From Caryophanales bacterium UBA5729 (lineage in GTDB: Bacteria; Bacillota_I; Bacilli_A; Izemoplasmatales; Hujiaoplasmataceae): a DNA stretch of 61,016 nt. The position numbers were made by a program, and so were the translations under genes. This document shows positions 17,071 through 25,840 of this stretch, piece by piece (position 1 is the first letter of the stretch; every line of letters starts with the position of its first letter). The DNA is taken from contig DIGF01000037.1 of assembly GCA_002419505.1 (NCBI GenBank), positions 1 to 61,016 of the forward strand, in the 5' to 3' direction. The notes beneath the pieces are model-generated. The model ran no database searches, was not told the DNA's origin, and saw only the letters and a program-made list of their open reading frames with translations.

Positions 17071-18432
17071 ATGAAAGTCCCAACAAAGAAGTTTGGAATA
17101 TTTACAGCGATTGCAATGGTAGTTGGAATTGTAATTGGTAGTGGTGTGTTCAAAAGTGCAGGAGATGTGTTAGCTCGTGCTGGCGGTAGTCTTCCAACAG
17201 CTATTTTAGCTTGGCTAATTGGTGGCGGAATTATTATTTTCTCAACGCTAGCCTTTAGTATTGTAGCGTTGAAGCAAGCTAAAAAATCCGGTATAATCGA
17301 TTTCGTTGAAGAAGTAGTGGGAGAGAAAACAGCATATTTAGTCGGCTGGTTCATTAACTTTGTTTACTTCCCAATTTTAGTAGGGGTGCTTTCTTGGTTA
17401 GCTGGAAGTATTACTAATACTTTAGTAGGTTTAGATGGCGATTACACTTGGGGGTTTGCGATTATTTATTTTATTGGTTCATATGCATTAAATATCTTTG
17501 GACCGGTTTTTGCAGGAAGATGGCAAGTTAGTGCCACTGGTATAAAGTTAGTTCCCCTAATTTTAATAGCAGTAGTTGGTTTGGTTGTAGGTTTGGTTAA
17601 CGGCACAACAATTGAATCTTTTACAATTCCAGCAACTGTTGTTAGTTCTGCTGGAACTGGTTTGGCCGCTGCAGTTGCAGTAACAGCTTTTGCCTACGAT
17701 GGTTGGATAACGGCGTTAGCTATCACTCAAGAGTTAAAAGATCCAAAAAGGAATTTGTCTAGAGCTTTATTAGGCGGAGCTTTAATCGTTGTCTTTTGTT
17801 ATGTATTATTTTTCATCGGATTATCTGGAGTAATAACTAATAATGAAGCTATTGGTTTGGCAGGCTCCTTGGATACTTCAGTATTAGCTGCAAGCAGATT
17901 ATTTGGTAATTTCTTTGGTTCAGTTGTTTCGGTTTTAATCCTGGTTTCAGTATTAGGAACTCTAAATGGCTTAACCTTAGGTGCGGTTAGAGGCATGTAT
18001 CAAATCAGTGTTAAGGGTGTAGGACCGGCTCCGGAACTTTTCACGAACTTAGGAAAGAAAGATCAACCTTATGCTTCAGGATTATTAAGTTTTGTCCTCG
18101 CTTTTTTCTGGGGTATTATTTGGTATGGTAATTTCCAAGGATTCTGGGGAGGATTTATGGATACTTCAGTATTAACAATCGTCTTTCTTTATGCGTCATT
18201 TATTTTAGTGTATTTCAATATTGTTAAAAATTTTACCGAACTAAATATATTTAAACGTTATATTGTACCTTCAATTGCAACAATTGGCGCACTTTACTTA
18301 ATCTATGGAGCTTTTGTTTCCGATCCAAGAATGTTTGTTTATTTTAGCATTATTGTTATTATATTTTTGTTAGTAGGTCTATTGACTTATAAACAAAAAA
18401 CAATTGTGGTTGAAGCGAAAAGTGAAGTTTAG
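17071..18432 (+). CDS. APC-superfamily amino acid permease
   Basis: 453 residues with about 12 transmembrane segments. The unwound first helix has the GIVIGSGVF motif (about residues 19-27) that binds the amino-acid backbone in APC transporters, and the AYDGWITALAITQELKDPKRNLSRA segment resembles SteT/LAT-type exchangers. The substrate cannot be read from the sequence. The gene sits directly behind the leader-peptide attenuator, 40 bases after its T tract, with AAAAGGAG before the ATG. Its expression is therefore expected to depend on leader translation, which points to an amino acid or amine substrate. Confidence 0.88.
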   Translation: MKVPTKKFGIFTAIAMVVGIVIGSGVFKSAGDVLARAGGSLPTAILAWLIGGGIIIFSTLAFSIVALKQAKKSGIIDFVEEVVGEKTAYLVGWFINFVYFPILVGVLSWLAGSITNTLVGLDGDYTWGFAIIYFIGSYALNIFGPVFAGRWQVSATGIKLVPLILIAVVGLVVGLVNGTTIESFTIPATVVSSAGTGLAAAVAVTAFAYDGWITALAITQELKDPKRNLSRALLGGALIVVFCYVLFFIGLSGVITNNEAIGLAGSLDTSVLAASRLFGNFFGSVVSVLILVSVLGTLNGLTLGAVRGMYQISVKGVGPAPELFTNLGKKDQPYASGLLSFVLAFFWGIIWYGNFQGFWGGFMDTSVLTIVFLYASFILVYFNIVKNFTELNIFKRYIVPSIATIGALYLIYGAFVSDPRMFVYFSIIVIIFLLVGLLTYKQKTIVVEAKSEV

Positions 18433-18456
18433 AATCAACTGAATATTAAGTTTATG

Positions 18457-18495
18457 AAATAACCTTGAAAAGTAAAAATTTGAGGTTATTTTTTA
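18457..18495 (+). terminator. Intrinsic terminator after the permease
   Basis: AAATAACCT (18457-18465) pairs with AGGTTATTT (18483-18491) over a 17-base loop, then T residues. Confidence 0.75.
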
Positions 18496-18542
18496 ATTGA
18501 TTTAGGCGAAGTTTTTTCTCAATACAAACTCTTTCTTTAGTC

Positions 18543-18571
18543 TTTTTATCGGACGATAACTGTGATATAAT
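18543..18571 (+). promoter_or_regulatory. Promoter of tkt (good -10, weak -35)
   Basis: TATAAT at 18566-18571 with a weak TTTTTA 17 bases upstream (18543-18548). Confidence 0.5.
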
Positions 18572-18609
18572 ATTCATGTTAATAAATTATTATTAAGGCA
18601 GGTGAAATA

Positions 18610-20556
18610 ATGGATAAATCAATTCAAACAATTAGATTTTTGGGCTTGGATATGATTAACAAAGCTAACTCTGGTCATCCAGGGATTGTTTTAGGTGCAG
18701 CAGGAGTTGTTTATAATCTTTACACAAAATTCTTAAATGCCTTTCCAGAAGAACCGATGTGGTTTAATCGTGATCGTTTCTTTTTAGCGGCGGGTCACGG
18801 CAGTGCTTTATTATATGCTACATTGCATTTGGCCGGTTATGATTTAAGTATTGAAGAACTAAAAAATTTCAGGCAATTAGGAAGCACAACGCCTGGACAT
18901 CCCGAGTACCGTCATACGCCAGGGGTAGATTCAACTACTGGTCCATTAGGACAAGGAATAGCGATGGCTGTTGGTAACGCGTTGGCGGAAAGCTATTTGT
19001 CAGCGGCTTTTAATAGGGAAAAATTAAATATAATTGATCACTATACATATGTGCTTTGTGGTGATGGTGATTTACAAGAAGGCGTTACAATCGAAGCTAT
19101 GTCATTGGCAGGAAGATTCCAGTTAAACAAGTTGATTGTTCTGTTTGATTCTAATGATATTCAGTTAGATGGACCTGTGCACTTGGCAGCTTGTGACGAT
19201 ATCAAAATGAAAATGAAATCAATGCATTGGGATTATCAATTACTCACAAACCCCGATGATGAAAACTCGCTTATAAACGCTATCGAAAACGCTAAAAGAA
19301 GCGACAAACCTAGTTTTATCGAGATTAAAACCGTTATTGGTTTTGGTTCCAAGAATGCTGGGACTTCAAAAACACATGGTGCACCTATTGGCGTCGAAGA
19401 AACTGAAGAAATGCGTAAACGTTTTGGTTATAGATACCGAGAGTTTGAAGTTGATGAAGCAGTTTATCAAGATTTCAATTCCAGTTTTGGCGCTAGAGGA
19501 AAATCGCTTTATGAAACGTGGGAACATGATCTAGAAACATATAAAAACATATTTCCTGAAGATTATAAACAACTTCAAGACATTATCAATAATGAATTTA
19601 GCGTTGATTTTGATAAAGTTATACCGCAAGTTGATTCAGCTGATGAAGCTACTAGAGTTACAATTGGAAAATTATTAAAAGAATTATCGAACGCATCAAA
19701 ATCAATGATTGGTGGCAGTGCCGATTTGACTTCTTCAACTAAAGTAAAAGGTAATGATGGTGATTTTGATTTTGATAACCGCAAAGGTAGAAACATTAAT
19801 TTTGGGGTTAGAGAACACGCGATGGCTGCGATTATCAACGGCATGACCTTGCATAATTTAAAAGCTTTTAGTGGCGGTTTCTTTATTTTTTCTGATTATA
19901 TGAAACCTGCAATGAGAATTGCCGCTTTGATGGATATACCTTCGCTCTTTATTTTCACACATGATTCTGTGGCGGTTGGTGAAGATGGACCTACTCACGA
20001 ACCAATCGAACAGTTGACTATGTTTAGAGCTATGCCAAATATAAATGTTTTTCGACCAGCCAACGCTAATGAAGTTAGACATGCGTTAAGATATTCGCTA
20101 TTAGCTAAAAACAGACCAAATATTTTAGCTTTAACCAGACAAAATTTAAAAACTGATTACAAGATCAACTATCAAGATTTTATTAAAGGCGCTTATGTTG
20201 TTCATGAAGAAGAAAACTTTGAAGCCATTTTCATCGCCACTGGTTCAGAAGTTGAATTAGCAATCGAAACCGCTAAACTATTAAAAGCTCTATACAAGAA
20301 AAAAATTAGGGTTGTATCTATGCCTTGTCAAGAACTGTTCTTAGAAGAGGATAATTCTTATCAAAACAAAATCTTACCGCTTGGAATTCCAGTCTTAGCG
20401 ATTGAAATGGGTTCAACCTTAGGTTGGTATCGCTTCGCTGACAAAGTATACGGAATCGATGATTTTGGTCGAAGCGGCAAGGGCGAAGAAGTTCAAGAAT
20501 ATTTTGGCTATACACCTAAGAAATTGAGTGAATATTTTCTAAAAAATTTCAAATAA
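18610..20556 (+). CDS. tkt: Transketolase
   Basis: 648 residues. Thiamine-diphosphate enzyme that moves two-carbon ketol units in the non-oxidative pentose phosphate pathway. Seen: the N-terminal NSGHPG and AAGHGSALLYA segments, the thiamine-diphosphate motif GDGDLQEG (about residues 156-163), and the middle-domain GGSADL, NFGVREHAM and THDSVAVGEDGPTHEP segments. Starts after GGCAGGTG. Twenty-one bases separate it from tatD, so the genes from tkt to the DUF1295 gene may be read together. Confidence 0.96.
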   Translation: MDKSIQTIRFLGLDMINKANSGHPGIVLGAAGVVYNLYTKFLNAFPEEPMWFNRDRFFLAAGHGSALLYATLHLAGYDLSIEELKNFRQLGSTTPGHPEYRHTPGVDSTTGPLGQGIAMAVGNALAESYLSAAFNREKLNIIDHYTYVLCGDGDLQEGVTIEAMSLAGRFQLNKLIVLFDSNDIQLDGPVHLAACDDIKMKMKSMHWDYQLLTNPDDENSLINAIENAKRSDKPSFIEIKTVIGFGSKNAGTSKTHGAPIGVEETEEMRKRFGYRYREFEVDEAVYQDFNSSFGARGKSLYETWEHDLETYKNIFPEDYKQLQDIINNEFSVDFDKVIPQVDSADEATRVTIGKLLKELSNASKSMIGGSADLTSSTKVKGNDGDFDFDNRKGRNINFGVREHAMAAIINGMTLHNLKAFSGGFFIFSDYMKPAMRIAALMDIPSLFIFTHDSVAVGEDGPTHEPIEQLTMFRAMPNINVFRPANANEVRHALRYSLLAKNRPNILALTRQNLKTDYKINYQDFIKGAYVVHEEENFEAIFIATGSEVELAIETAKLLKALYKKKIRVVSMPCQELFLEEDNSYQNKILPLGIPVLAIEMGSTLGWYRFADKVYGIDDFGRSGKGEEVQEYFGYTPKKLSEYFLKNFK

Positions 20557-20577
20557 CATTACTTAAAGGAGAGACTT

Positions 20578-21351
20578 ATGATTATTGATTCACATATTCA
20601 TCTAAATGATGAAGAGTTATTTCCGAGAATTGAAGAAATTATTGATCGTGCTAAAGAAAATGGTGTTAAAGCCTTTATTTGCATCGGCTATAACCGAGAA
20701 TCTTCTGAACTGGCTTTGGATATAGCCACAATGTATGAAGAAGTCTATGCCGCTATTGGCATTCACCCTTCCGAAGCAAAACATTATCAAGAAGCTGATT
20801 TAGAATGGTTAGAACAAAATTTATCTCATCCTAAAGTCAAAGCTATCGGTGAAATAGGTTTGGATTATTATTGGGATCGTTCTCATGAAGAAAGACAAAA
20901 GAGTTTATTTATCAAACAGATTGACTTGGCTAACAAGTATAAATTACCGATTGTTGTGCATATGCGAGACGCAACAAATGATACCTATGAACTGATTAAG
21001 AAACATAAAGATAAAGAGCTTTCTGGAGTAATGCACTGTTATTCCGGTTCTTGGGAATATGTAAAAAATTTCACTGATTTGAATTTGTATATATCCTTAG
21101 CCGGACCAGTTACTTTTAAGAATGCAGTTACGCCAAAAGAAGTCGCAAAAAAGATAAGTCTAGACCGTTTATTAGTAGAAACTGATGCGCCTTACTTAGC
21201 TCCAGCTCCACATAGGGGTAAAACAAACGAATCAAAAAATTTAAAATACATCATTAAAGAAATTGCTTCAATCAGAAATGCTAGTGTGGAAGAAGTTGAG
21301 AAAATAACTTATGAAAACACGGTTAAGCTTTTTAACTTAAATGAATTATAA
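20578..21351 (+). CDS. tatD: TatD-family metal-dependent deoxyribonuclease
   Basis: 257 residues, full length. A TIM-barrel hydrolase: the metal ligands are visible as DSHIHL (residues 3-8), the conserved Glu in AIGEIGLDYYWD (about 96-104), His in PIVVHMRDA and HCYSG, and Asp in LVETDAPYLAP (about 200-208). Family members act as DNases or exonucleases and in RNA/DNA quality control. AAAGGAGAG precedes the ATG, and it is followed by ychF after nine bases. Confidence 0.93.
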   Translation: MIIDSHIHLNDEELFPRIEEIIDRAKENGVKAFICIGYNRESSELALDIATMYEEVYAAIGIHPSEAKHYQEADLEWLEQNLSHPKVKAIGEIGLDYYWDRSHEERQKSLFIKQIDLANKYKLPIVVHMRDATNDTYELIKKHKDKELSGVMHCYSGSWEYVKNFTDLNLYISLAGPVTFKNAVTPKEVAKKISLDRLLVETDAPYLAPAPHRGKTNESKNLKYIIKEIASIRNASVEEVEKITYENTVKLFNLNEL

Positions 21352-21360
21352 GGAGATTTT

Positions 21361-22464
21361 ATGGGATTAACAGCGGGGATAGTCGGTTTACCAAATGTTG
21401 GTAAATCGACCCTTTTTAACGCAATTACCAAAGCTAAGGTGCTAGCCGCAAACTATCCCTTTGCGACTATAGAACCAAATATCGGTGTGGTAGAAGTGCC
21501 AGACGATCGTTTAGACGTTTTGACGAAAATGTATAAACCGAAAAAAACTATCGCTACTACCTTTGAATTTCGAGATATTGCCGGATTGGTTAGAGGCGCC
21601 TCTAAAGGTGAAGGCTTAGGTAATCAATTCTTATCACATATCAGAACAACTGATGCGATTGTTCAAGTCATCAGATGTTTTGACGATGATAATGTTGTCC
21701 ACGTTGACGGCAGCGTTAATCCTTTGAGAGATTTAGAAACGATAATGATTGAGCTGATATTCGCCGATATGGAAGTTATTGAGAAAAGACTACCTAGGAT
21801 CCAAAAGAAAGCTTCAATGCGCTTAGAAGCCGACGCAGTAGAAGAATATCAGCTTTTATCGAAGATCTTGGAAGAACTTAAACTAGAAAAACCGATTAGA
21901 GCTATGGATCTTTCAGCCTCCGAGCTAAAATTGATTAAAAACTTTTCTTTTCTTACCGCTAAACCAATACTTTATGTTTGCAATGTCTCAGAATCAGAAA
22001 TAAATGATCATTCTGAAAATGATTATGTAAAAAAAGTTAGAATTCAAGCTGAAAAAGATCAGGCTGAAGTTGTAATTATCAGCGCTAAAATCGAACAAGA
22101 ACTTCAAGAATTAGATCCTGAAGATCGCCAGCTTTTTATGAATGAATTAGGGATTAAAAAATCTGGGTTAGATCAACTAGTCTCCGTTAGTTATGACGTA
22201 TTAGGTTTAAAAACGTTTTTTACAGCAGGTGATAAAGAAGTTAGAGCTTGGACGTTTAAAGATGGCATGAAAGCTCCAGAATGCGCTGGGATTATTCACT
22301 CTGATTTTGAAAAAGGTTTTATTCGCGCTGAAACTATCAGCTATGAAGATTTAATCAATGCCGGCTCTGAAACTAAAGCTAAAGAGCAGGGAAAATTCCG
22401 TTTAGAAGGAAAAGAATATCGAGCTAAAGATGGAGATGTTTTCCATTTTAGATTCAATATTTAA
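21361..22464 (+). CDS. ychF: Ribosome-associated P-loop ATPase YchF (Obg family)
   Basis: 367 residues, standard for the family. Seen: Walker A GLPNVGKSTLFN, the DIAGLVRGASKGEGLGNQFL switch region, and the NVSE motif replacing the guanine-specific NKxD (Asn-Val-Ser-Glu near residue 206), which explains ATP preference. A C-terminal TGS domain contains FFTAGDKEVRAWT and ends RAKDGDVFHFRFNI. It binds ribosomes and is linked to stress tolerance in other bacteria. It is part of the tatD-ychF-cinA cluster. Confidence 0.96.
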   Translation: MGLTAGIVGLPNVGKSTLFNAITKAKVLAANYPFATIEPNIGVVEVPDDRLDVLTKMYKPKKTIATTFEFRDIAGLVRGASKGEGLGNQFLSHIRTTDAIVQVIRCFDDDNVVHVDGSVNPLRDLETIMIELIFADMEVIEKRLPRIQKKASMRLEADAVEEYQLLSKILEELKLEKPIRAMDLSASELKLIKNFSFLTAKPILYVCNVSESEINDHSENDYVKKVRIQAEKDQAEVVIISAKIEQELQELDPEDRQLFMNELGIKKSGLDQLVSVSYDVLGLKTFFTAGDKEVRAWTFKDGMKAPECAGIIHSDFEKGFIRAETISYEDLINAGSETKAKEQGKFRLEGKEYRAKDGDVFHFRFNI

Positions 22465-22475
22465 AGGTAAAACTT

Positions 22476-22967
22476 ATGAAAGACAATTTGGAGAAAAATA
22501 TTTCTTTACTAGCACAAGAATTAATCGGAAAACTTTCAAAAGAAAACTTAGAGATAAGTTTCGCTGAATCGATGACTGGAGGAATGTTAGCGAGTAGTTT
22601 AACTAAAGAACCTCATGCTTCAAAAGTCTTTGGACTAGGAATTGTCACTTATTCTGAAACTATGAAAATTAACCTTTTAAACTGCAAAGAAGAAACGATT
22701 ATGAATGAAGGTGTTTATTCTGAGGAAACCGTTTTGGAGATGATTGACGGCTTGAAAAATCTATCAAACGCAGAAGTTTTAGTCGCGGTTTCAGGAATTG
22801 CGGGACCAGATTTTCCGAAAAATCATGAAGTAGGAGAAGTTTATATCGCAATTGCTTTCAATGAACACAATCGACTTTATAATAAACGCTTTTTTGGAGA
22901 TAGAGAAACAATCAGATTGAAAACAGTAGAATTTTGTTTCGCAGAAGTTTTAAAATTTCTTAAATAG
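22476..22967 (+). CDS. CinA C-terminal domain protein (NMN amidase type)
   Basis: 163 residues covering only the C-terminal domain of CinA. The core ISFAESMTGGMLASSLT is the PncC active-site region (nicotinamide mononucleotide deamidase, NAD recycling), and the VAVSGIAGPD loop is also conserved. The N-terminal MoaB-like domain of full-length CinA is absent, as in stand-alone PncC proteins. The start follows AAAGGTAA, 12 bases after ychF. Confidence 0.85.
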   Translation: MKDNLEKNISLLAQELIGKLSKENLEISFAESMTGGMLASSLTKEPHASKVFGLGIVTYSETMKINLLNCKEETIMNEGVYSEETVLEMIDGLKNLSNAEVLVAVSGIAGPDFPKNHEVGEVYIAIAFNEHNRLYNKRFFGDRETIRLKTVEFCFAEVLKFLK

Positions 22968-22999
22968 AAAATATTTACATTATAAGGAGAGTTTCACTT

Positions 23000-23881
23000 A
23001 TGGAATTGACAAGTTTTACTAAGAAACAAACCCTTTGGGTATTTGGAATTGTTTATGGTTTTGCGGCAGTTATTGGAGCTTTAATCATGCTTTATTTTTA
23101 CAACAGTGGCATGAACTTGATTATCTCAACTTTAATTGCCAATATCAGTATGACAATCATTGTTTTCTTCTTTAGCAACGTTACAAAAAACGCTTCGCTT
23201 TACGATCCTTATTGGTCAGTAATTCCCATTATTATTGTTTTGGAGTGGATGTTGATTTATAAAAACTTCAGCATCAATGTCATTTTATTGTTTTTGGCAG
23301 TGTTGATTTGGGGTGTGAGATTAACTCTAAATTGGTGGAAGAATTGGCAAGGGTTTATCGAGCAAGATTGGCGTTATACTCATTTACGCGATCAAGCTCC
23401 AAAACTTTATTTATTAACCAACTTTTTTGGCATCCACATGATACCTACTTTAGTAGTTTACATTCAATTAATCAACGCTCACGATATTATGGCTTATCAA
23501 GGCATTAGTCCGATTTTTATCATTGGTTTTGTCTTATCGGTTTCAGCAGCGATAATTCAATTTTTTGCGGATAAACAAATGTATGAATTCAGAATGGATC
23601 ACAAAAAAGAAAAGGCCTGTATTGATCACGGACTTTGGAAATATACGAGACACCCTAACTATTTAGGAGAATTGACCTTCTGGGTGGGAATATACATTAT
23701 GTATTTCTCCCATGTAAATGCAATCAATTTTAATTTAGTTTATCCATTATTGATGATTGCTTTATTCTTGTTCATCAGCATTCCTTTAATGGAGAAAAAA
23801 CTCGTACATAGGCCGGGTTATCAGGAGTATAAAGCTCAAGTTTCGATGTTATTACCCTTTAGAAAAAAGCGATCTAGGTAA
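23000..23881 (+). CDS. DUF1295 / steroid 5-alpha-reductase-like membrane protein
   Basis: 293 residues with about seven hydrophobic segments. The C-terminal signature is clear: a LWKYTRHPNYLGEL motif near residues 213-226, typical of DUF1295 and related membrane reductases or isoprenylcysteine methyltransferases. The YDPYWSVIPI motif early in the protein is a DUF1295 hallmark. Substrate unknown, probably lipid. AAGGAGAG precedes the start. Last gene of the tkt-to-DUF1295 run. Confidence 0.82.
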   Translation: MELTSFTKKQTLWVFGIVYGFAAVIGALIMLYFYNSGMNLIISTLIANISMTIIVFFFSNVTKNASLYDPYWSVIPIIIVLEWMLIYKNFSINVILLFLAVLIWGVRLTLNWWKNWQGFIEQDWRYTHLRDQAPKLYLLTNFFGIHMIPTLVVYIQLINAHDIMAYQGISPIFIIGFVLSVSAAIIQFFADKQMYEFRMDHKKEKACIDHGLWKYTRHPNYLGELTFWVGIYIMYFSHVNAINFNLVYPLLMIALFLFISIPLMEKKLVHRPGYQEYKAQVSMLLPFRKKRSR

Positions 23882-23899
23882 TAAACTCAAAAGTGAATG

Positions 23900-23928
23900 T
23901 TGACATTAATCGCTTAATAAGATATAAT
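23900..23928 (+). promoter_or_regulatory. Consensus promoter of the Thr-rich lipoprotein gene
   Basis: Perfect TTGACA (23900-23905) and TATAAT (23923-23928) with a 17-base spacer, as strong as the str promoter. A second TATAAT-like run follows at 23947-23961. Confidence 0.9.
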
Positions 23929-23980
23929 TTTTAGGAAAGAGAAAGGTATAATATATAATATTATATTAGGATGGTGGCGT

Positions 23981-24562
23981 ATGAAGATTTTAAAGAAAAT
24001 TTTAGTTGTTTTAACTTTCATATTAATAATCGGAACACTTACAGCTTGTAGTTCGATAAATAAGGTTTCTAGAAACTTTGAAAAAGCTGGATATTCCATG
24101 TATGAATATAATTTCCGTGGCGGTTCAATTTTATTCTCAAACGTTGATGCAATTGTTAATGATTTAGACATAACTATTGAAATAACAACGATTACTACCG
24201 AAGAAGGAAGCGAGCCGACAACTACAGCTACGACAATGACTGTAATTACTACTAACCCTTTGGCTAGTGTTTTAGGTTTTAGAGCATTTGCTTTTTCTAA
24301 CGGAAAAGATAAAGTAGCTATCGTACTAGAGTTTAAAAATGCAGATTACTTACAAGAAATAATTGAAAAAAGTCCGGCACTTCAAGCATTACTAGAAGGT
24401 TTAGATCCTGAAGATTATATTAATGGCAACTGTTTGTTAATTGCTGATCAAGCATATTACGCTGAAGTAGCTGATATTTTCACTGGTAGAAATATTCCGG
24501 TAATCACTACTGCATTAACTACTACACCGGCAACTACAGAACCGATAACAACTACAGAATAA
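23981..24562 (+). CDS. Thr-rich lipoprotein of unknown function
   Basis: 193 residues. A lipoprotein signal peptide is visible: a basic N-terminus, a hydrophobic core at about 6-20 and the lipobox LTAC, giving a lipid-modified Cys at position 23 after signal peptidase II. Two Thr-rich patches occur, an internal one near residues 68-90 and the extreme C-terminus, which is nearly all Thr with Pro and Ala. These look like disordered, exposed linkers. The rest has no recognised domain. The promoter is perfect consensus and the gene is monocistronic, so it may be abundant at the surface. Confidence 0.75.
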   Translation: MKILKKILVVLTFILIIGTLTACSSINKVSRNFEKAGYSMYEYNFRGGSILFSNVDAIVNDLDITIEITTITTEEGSEPTTTATTMTVITTNPLASVLGFRAFAFSNGKDKVAIVLEFKNADYLQEIIEKSPALQALLEGLDPEDYINGNCLLIADQAYYAEVADIFTGRNIPVITTALTTTPATTEPITTTE

Positions 24563-24566
24563 CAAA

Positions 24567-24594
24567 ATAAACACCTTTCAATAGGTGTTTTTTT
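24567..24594 (+). terminator. Intrinsic terminator
   Basis: AAACACCT (24569-24576) pairs with AGGTGTTT (24583-24590) over TTCAAT, then T residues. Confidence 0.88.
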
Positions 24595-24620
24595 AACGAA
24601 TAAAGGCGAGTAGTTTTTTA

Positions 24621-24649
24621 TAGACAAACTATCGCTTGTATGATATAAT
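24621..24649 (+). promoter_or_regulatory. Promoter of rpsF-ssb-rpsR
   Basis: TAGACA (24621-24626) and TATAAT (24644-24649) with a 17-base spacer. The ~55-base leader contains two short hairpins (24658-24671 and 24674-24688). I could not match them to the known S6:S18 leader motif. Confidence 0.82.
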
Positions 24650-24712
24650 ACATCGTTGTGATTTATCTCACTTGCTGAGCTATGCAGCCAATAGACCAAA
24701 AGGAGGAAAATA

Positions 24713-25003
24713 ATGAAAAAATATGAGATTATGTACATCATTCGTCCTAACCTTGAAGAACAAGCTAGAAAAGATTTAATTGCTAGTTTAAATGAAGTTT
24801 TAACAAAAAACGGTTCTCAAGAAGTAAAGGTATCGGAATGGGGCATCAAAGATCTTGCTTATGAAATTGCGGATTTCACAAAAGGCTACTACGTTGTTTT
24901 AACTGTAGTTGCTCCAAAAGAAGCGATTACTGAGCTTGACCGCGTTATGAAAATTCGTGAAGATGTAATCCGTCATATAGTTATCGCTAGAGACGAAGCT
25001 TAA
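24713..25003 (+). CDS. rpsF: 30S ribosomal protein S6
   Basis: 96 residues, starting MKKYEIMYIIRPN, with the conserved WGIKDLAYEI and KGYYVV segments. It binds 16S rRNA as a pair with S18, whose gene is two positions downstream. AAAGGAGG precedes the ATG. The order rpsF-ssb-rpsR is the usual one in Firmicutes. Confidence 0.96.
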   Translation: MKKYEIMYIIRPNLEEQARKDLIASLNEVLTKNGSQEVKVSEWGIKDLAYEIADFTKGYYVVLTVVAPKEAITELDRVMKIREDVIRHIVIARDEA

Positions 25004-25020
25004 AGTAGGAGGAATAGACT

Positions 25021-25437
25021 ATGTTTAATAAAGTTGTATTGATTGGTCGTTTAACCAAAGACCCTGAACTTCGATACACTAATACTAACATTCCTGTGTG
25101 TTCTTTTTCTTTAGCTGTGAATCGTCCGTTTGTATCAAACAACAATGATAAGAATGTTGACTTTTTCAACTGCACCGCTTGGAGAAAACAAGCAGAAAAC
25201 GTTGCTAAATATGTTAACAAAGGTTCAATGGTTGCCATTGAAGGTCGCTTGCAAACAAGAGACTACATGGATGAAAAAATTAATGCTAGAAGATATTTGA
25301 CCGAAGTAATCTGTGACTCAGTTGTTTTCTTAGATACAAAATCATCAAGTAGTGATGAACCATATGAAGCTAAAACAGAAGATGAAGATATCGACACAGG
25401 AAATTTCAACAACGTTGAAGATGATTTACCATTCTAA
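25021..25437 (+). CDS. ssb: Single-stranded DNA-binding protein
   Basis: 138 residues. The OB-fold starts MFNKVVLIGRLTKDPELRYT and includes FFNCTAWRKQAENVAKYV. After about residue 105 comes an acidic disordered tail ending in DDLPF, the conserved tip that docks replication and repair partners. It coats ssDNA during replication. Located between rpsF and rpsR, with 17 and 15 base gaps. Confidence 0.96.
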   Translation: MFNKVVLIGRLTKDPELRYTNTNIPVCSFSLAVNRPFVSNNNDKNVDFFNCTAWRKQAENVAKYVNKGSMVAIEGRLQTRDYMDEKINARRYLTEVICDSVVFLDTKSSSSDEPYEAKTEDEDIDTGNFNNVEDDLPF

Positions 25438-25452
25438 AAAGGAGGAATTATA

Positions 25453-25692
25453 ATGGCTAGACCAGGTTTTAAAACTAATCGTCGTAGAAATCGTAAAAGA
25501 TGTTATTTTACTGAAAATAAGATTAAATATATTGATTTTAAAGAATATGAATTACTAAAAAAATTCGTATCTGATAGAGGTAAAATTTTACCAAGACGAG
25601 TTACTGGAACAAGTGCATATTATCAAAAACATTTAGCTGTAGCGATCAAGCGCGCACGTTTTATGGCACTGTTACCATTCGTTAAAGAATAG
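25453..25692 (+). CDS. rpsR: 30S ribosomal protein S18
   Basis: 79 residues. The core IDFKEYELLKKFVSDRGKILPRRVTGTSAYYQKHLAVAIKRAR is standard. It forms the S6:S18 heterodimer on 16S rRNA. No zinc-binding Cys cluster is seen. AAAAAGGAGG precedes the ATG, and a terminator follows directly. Confidence 0.96.
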   Translation: MARPGFKTNRRRNRKRCYFTENKIKYIDFKEYELLKKFVSDRGKILPRRVTGTSAYYQKHLAVAIKRARFMALLPFVKE

Positions 25693-25710
25693 AAACGATT
25701 TTGCTAGATA

Positions 25711-25736
25711 AAAACCTACTCAAGTAGGTTTTTTTT
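25711..25736 (+). terminator. Intrinsic terminator of the rpsF operon
   Basis: AACCTAC/GTAGGTT stem (25713-25719, 25724-25730) with a TCAA loop and eight T residues starting within the stem. Confidence 0.9.
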
Positions 25737-25781
25737 ATGAAAACATCAGTTTTTTTACATTTGTTTTTATAGCTTATAAAG

Positions 25782-25810
25782 TTTATTTTTTTTAGCCTTT
25801 ATGATATAAT
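25782..25810 (+). promoter_or_regulatory. Promoter of gdpP (good -10, weak -35)
   Basis: TATAAT at 25805-25810, with TTTATT 17 bases upstream at 25782-25787. Confidence 0.45.
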
Positions 25811-25840
25811 ATCTTATTATGAATTCAAGCGAGGTATAAG

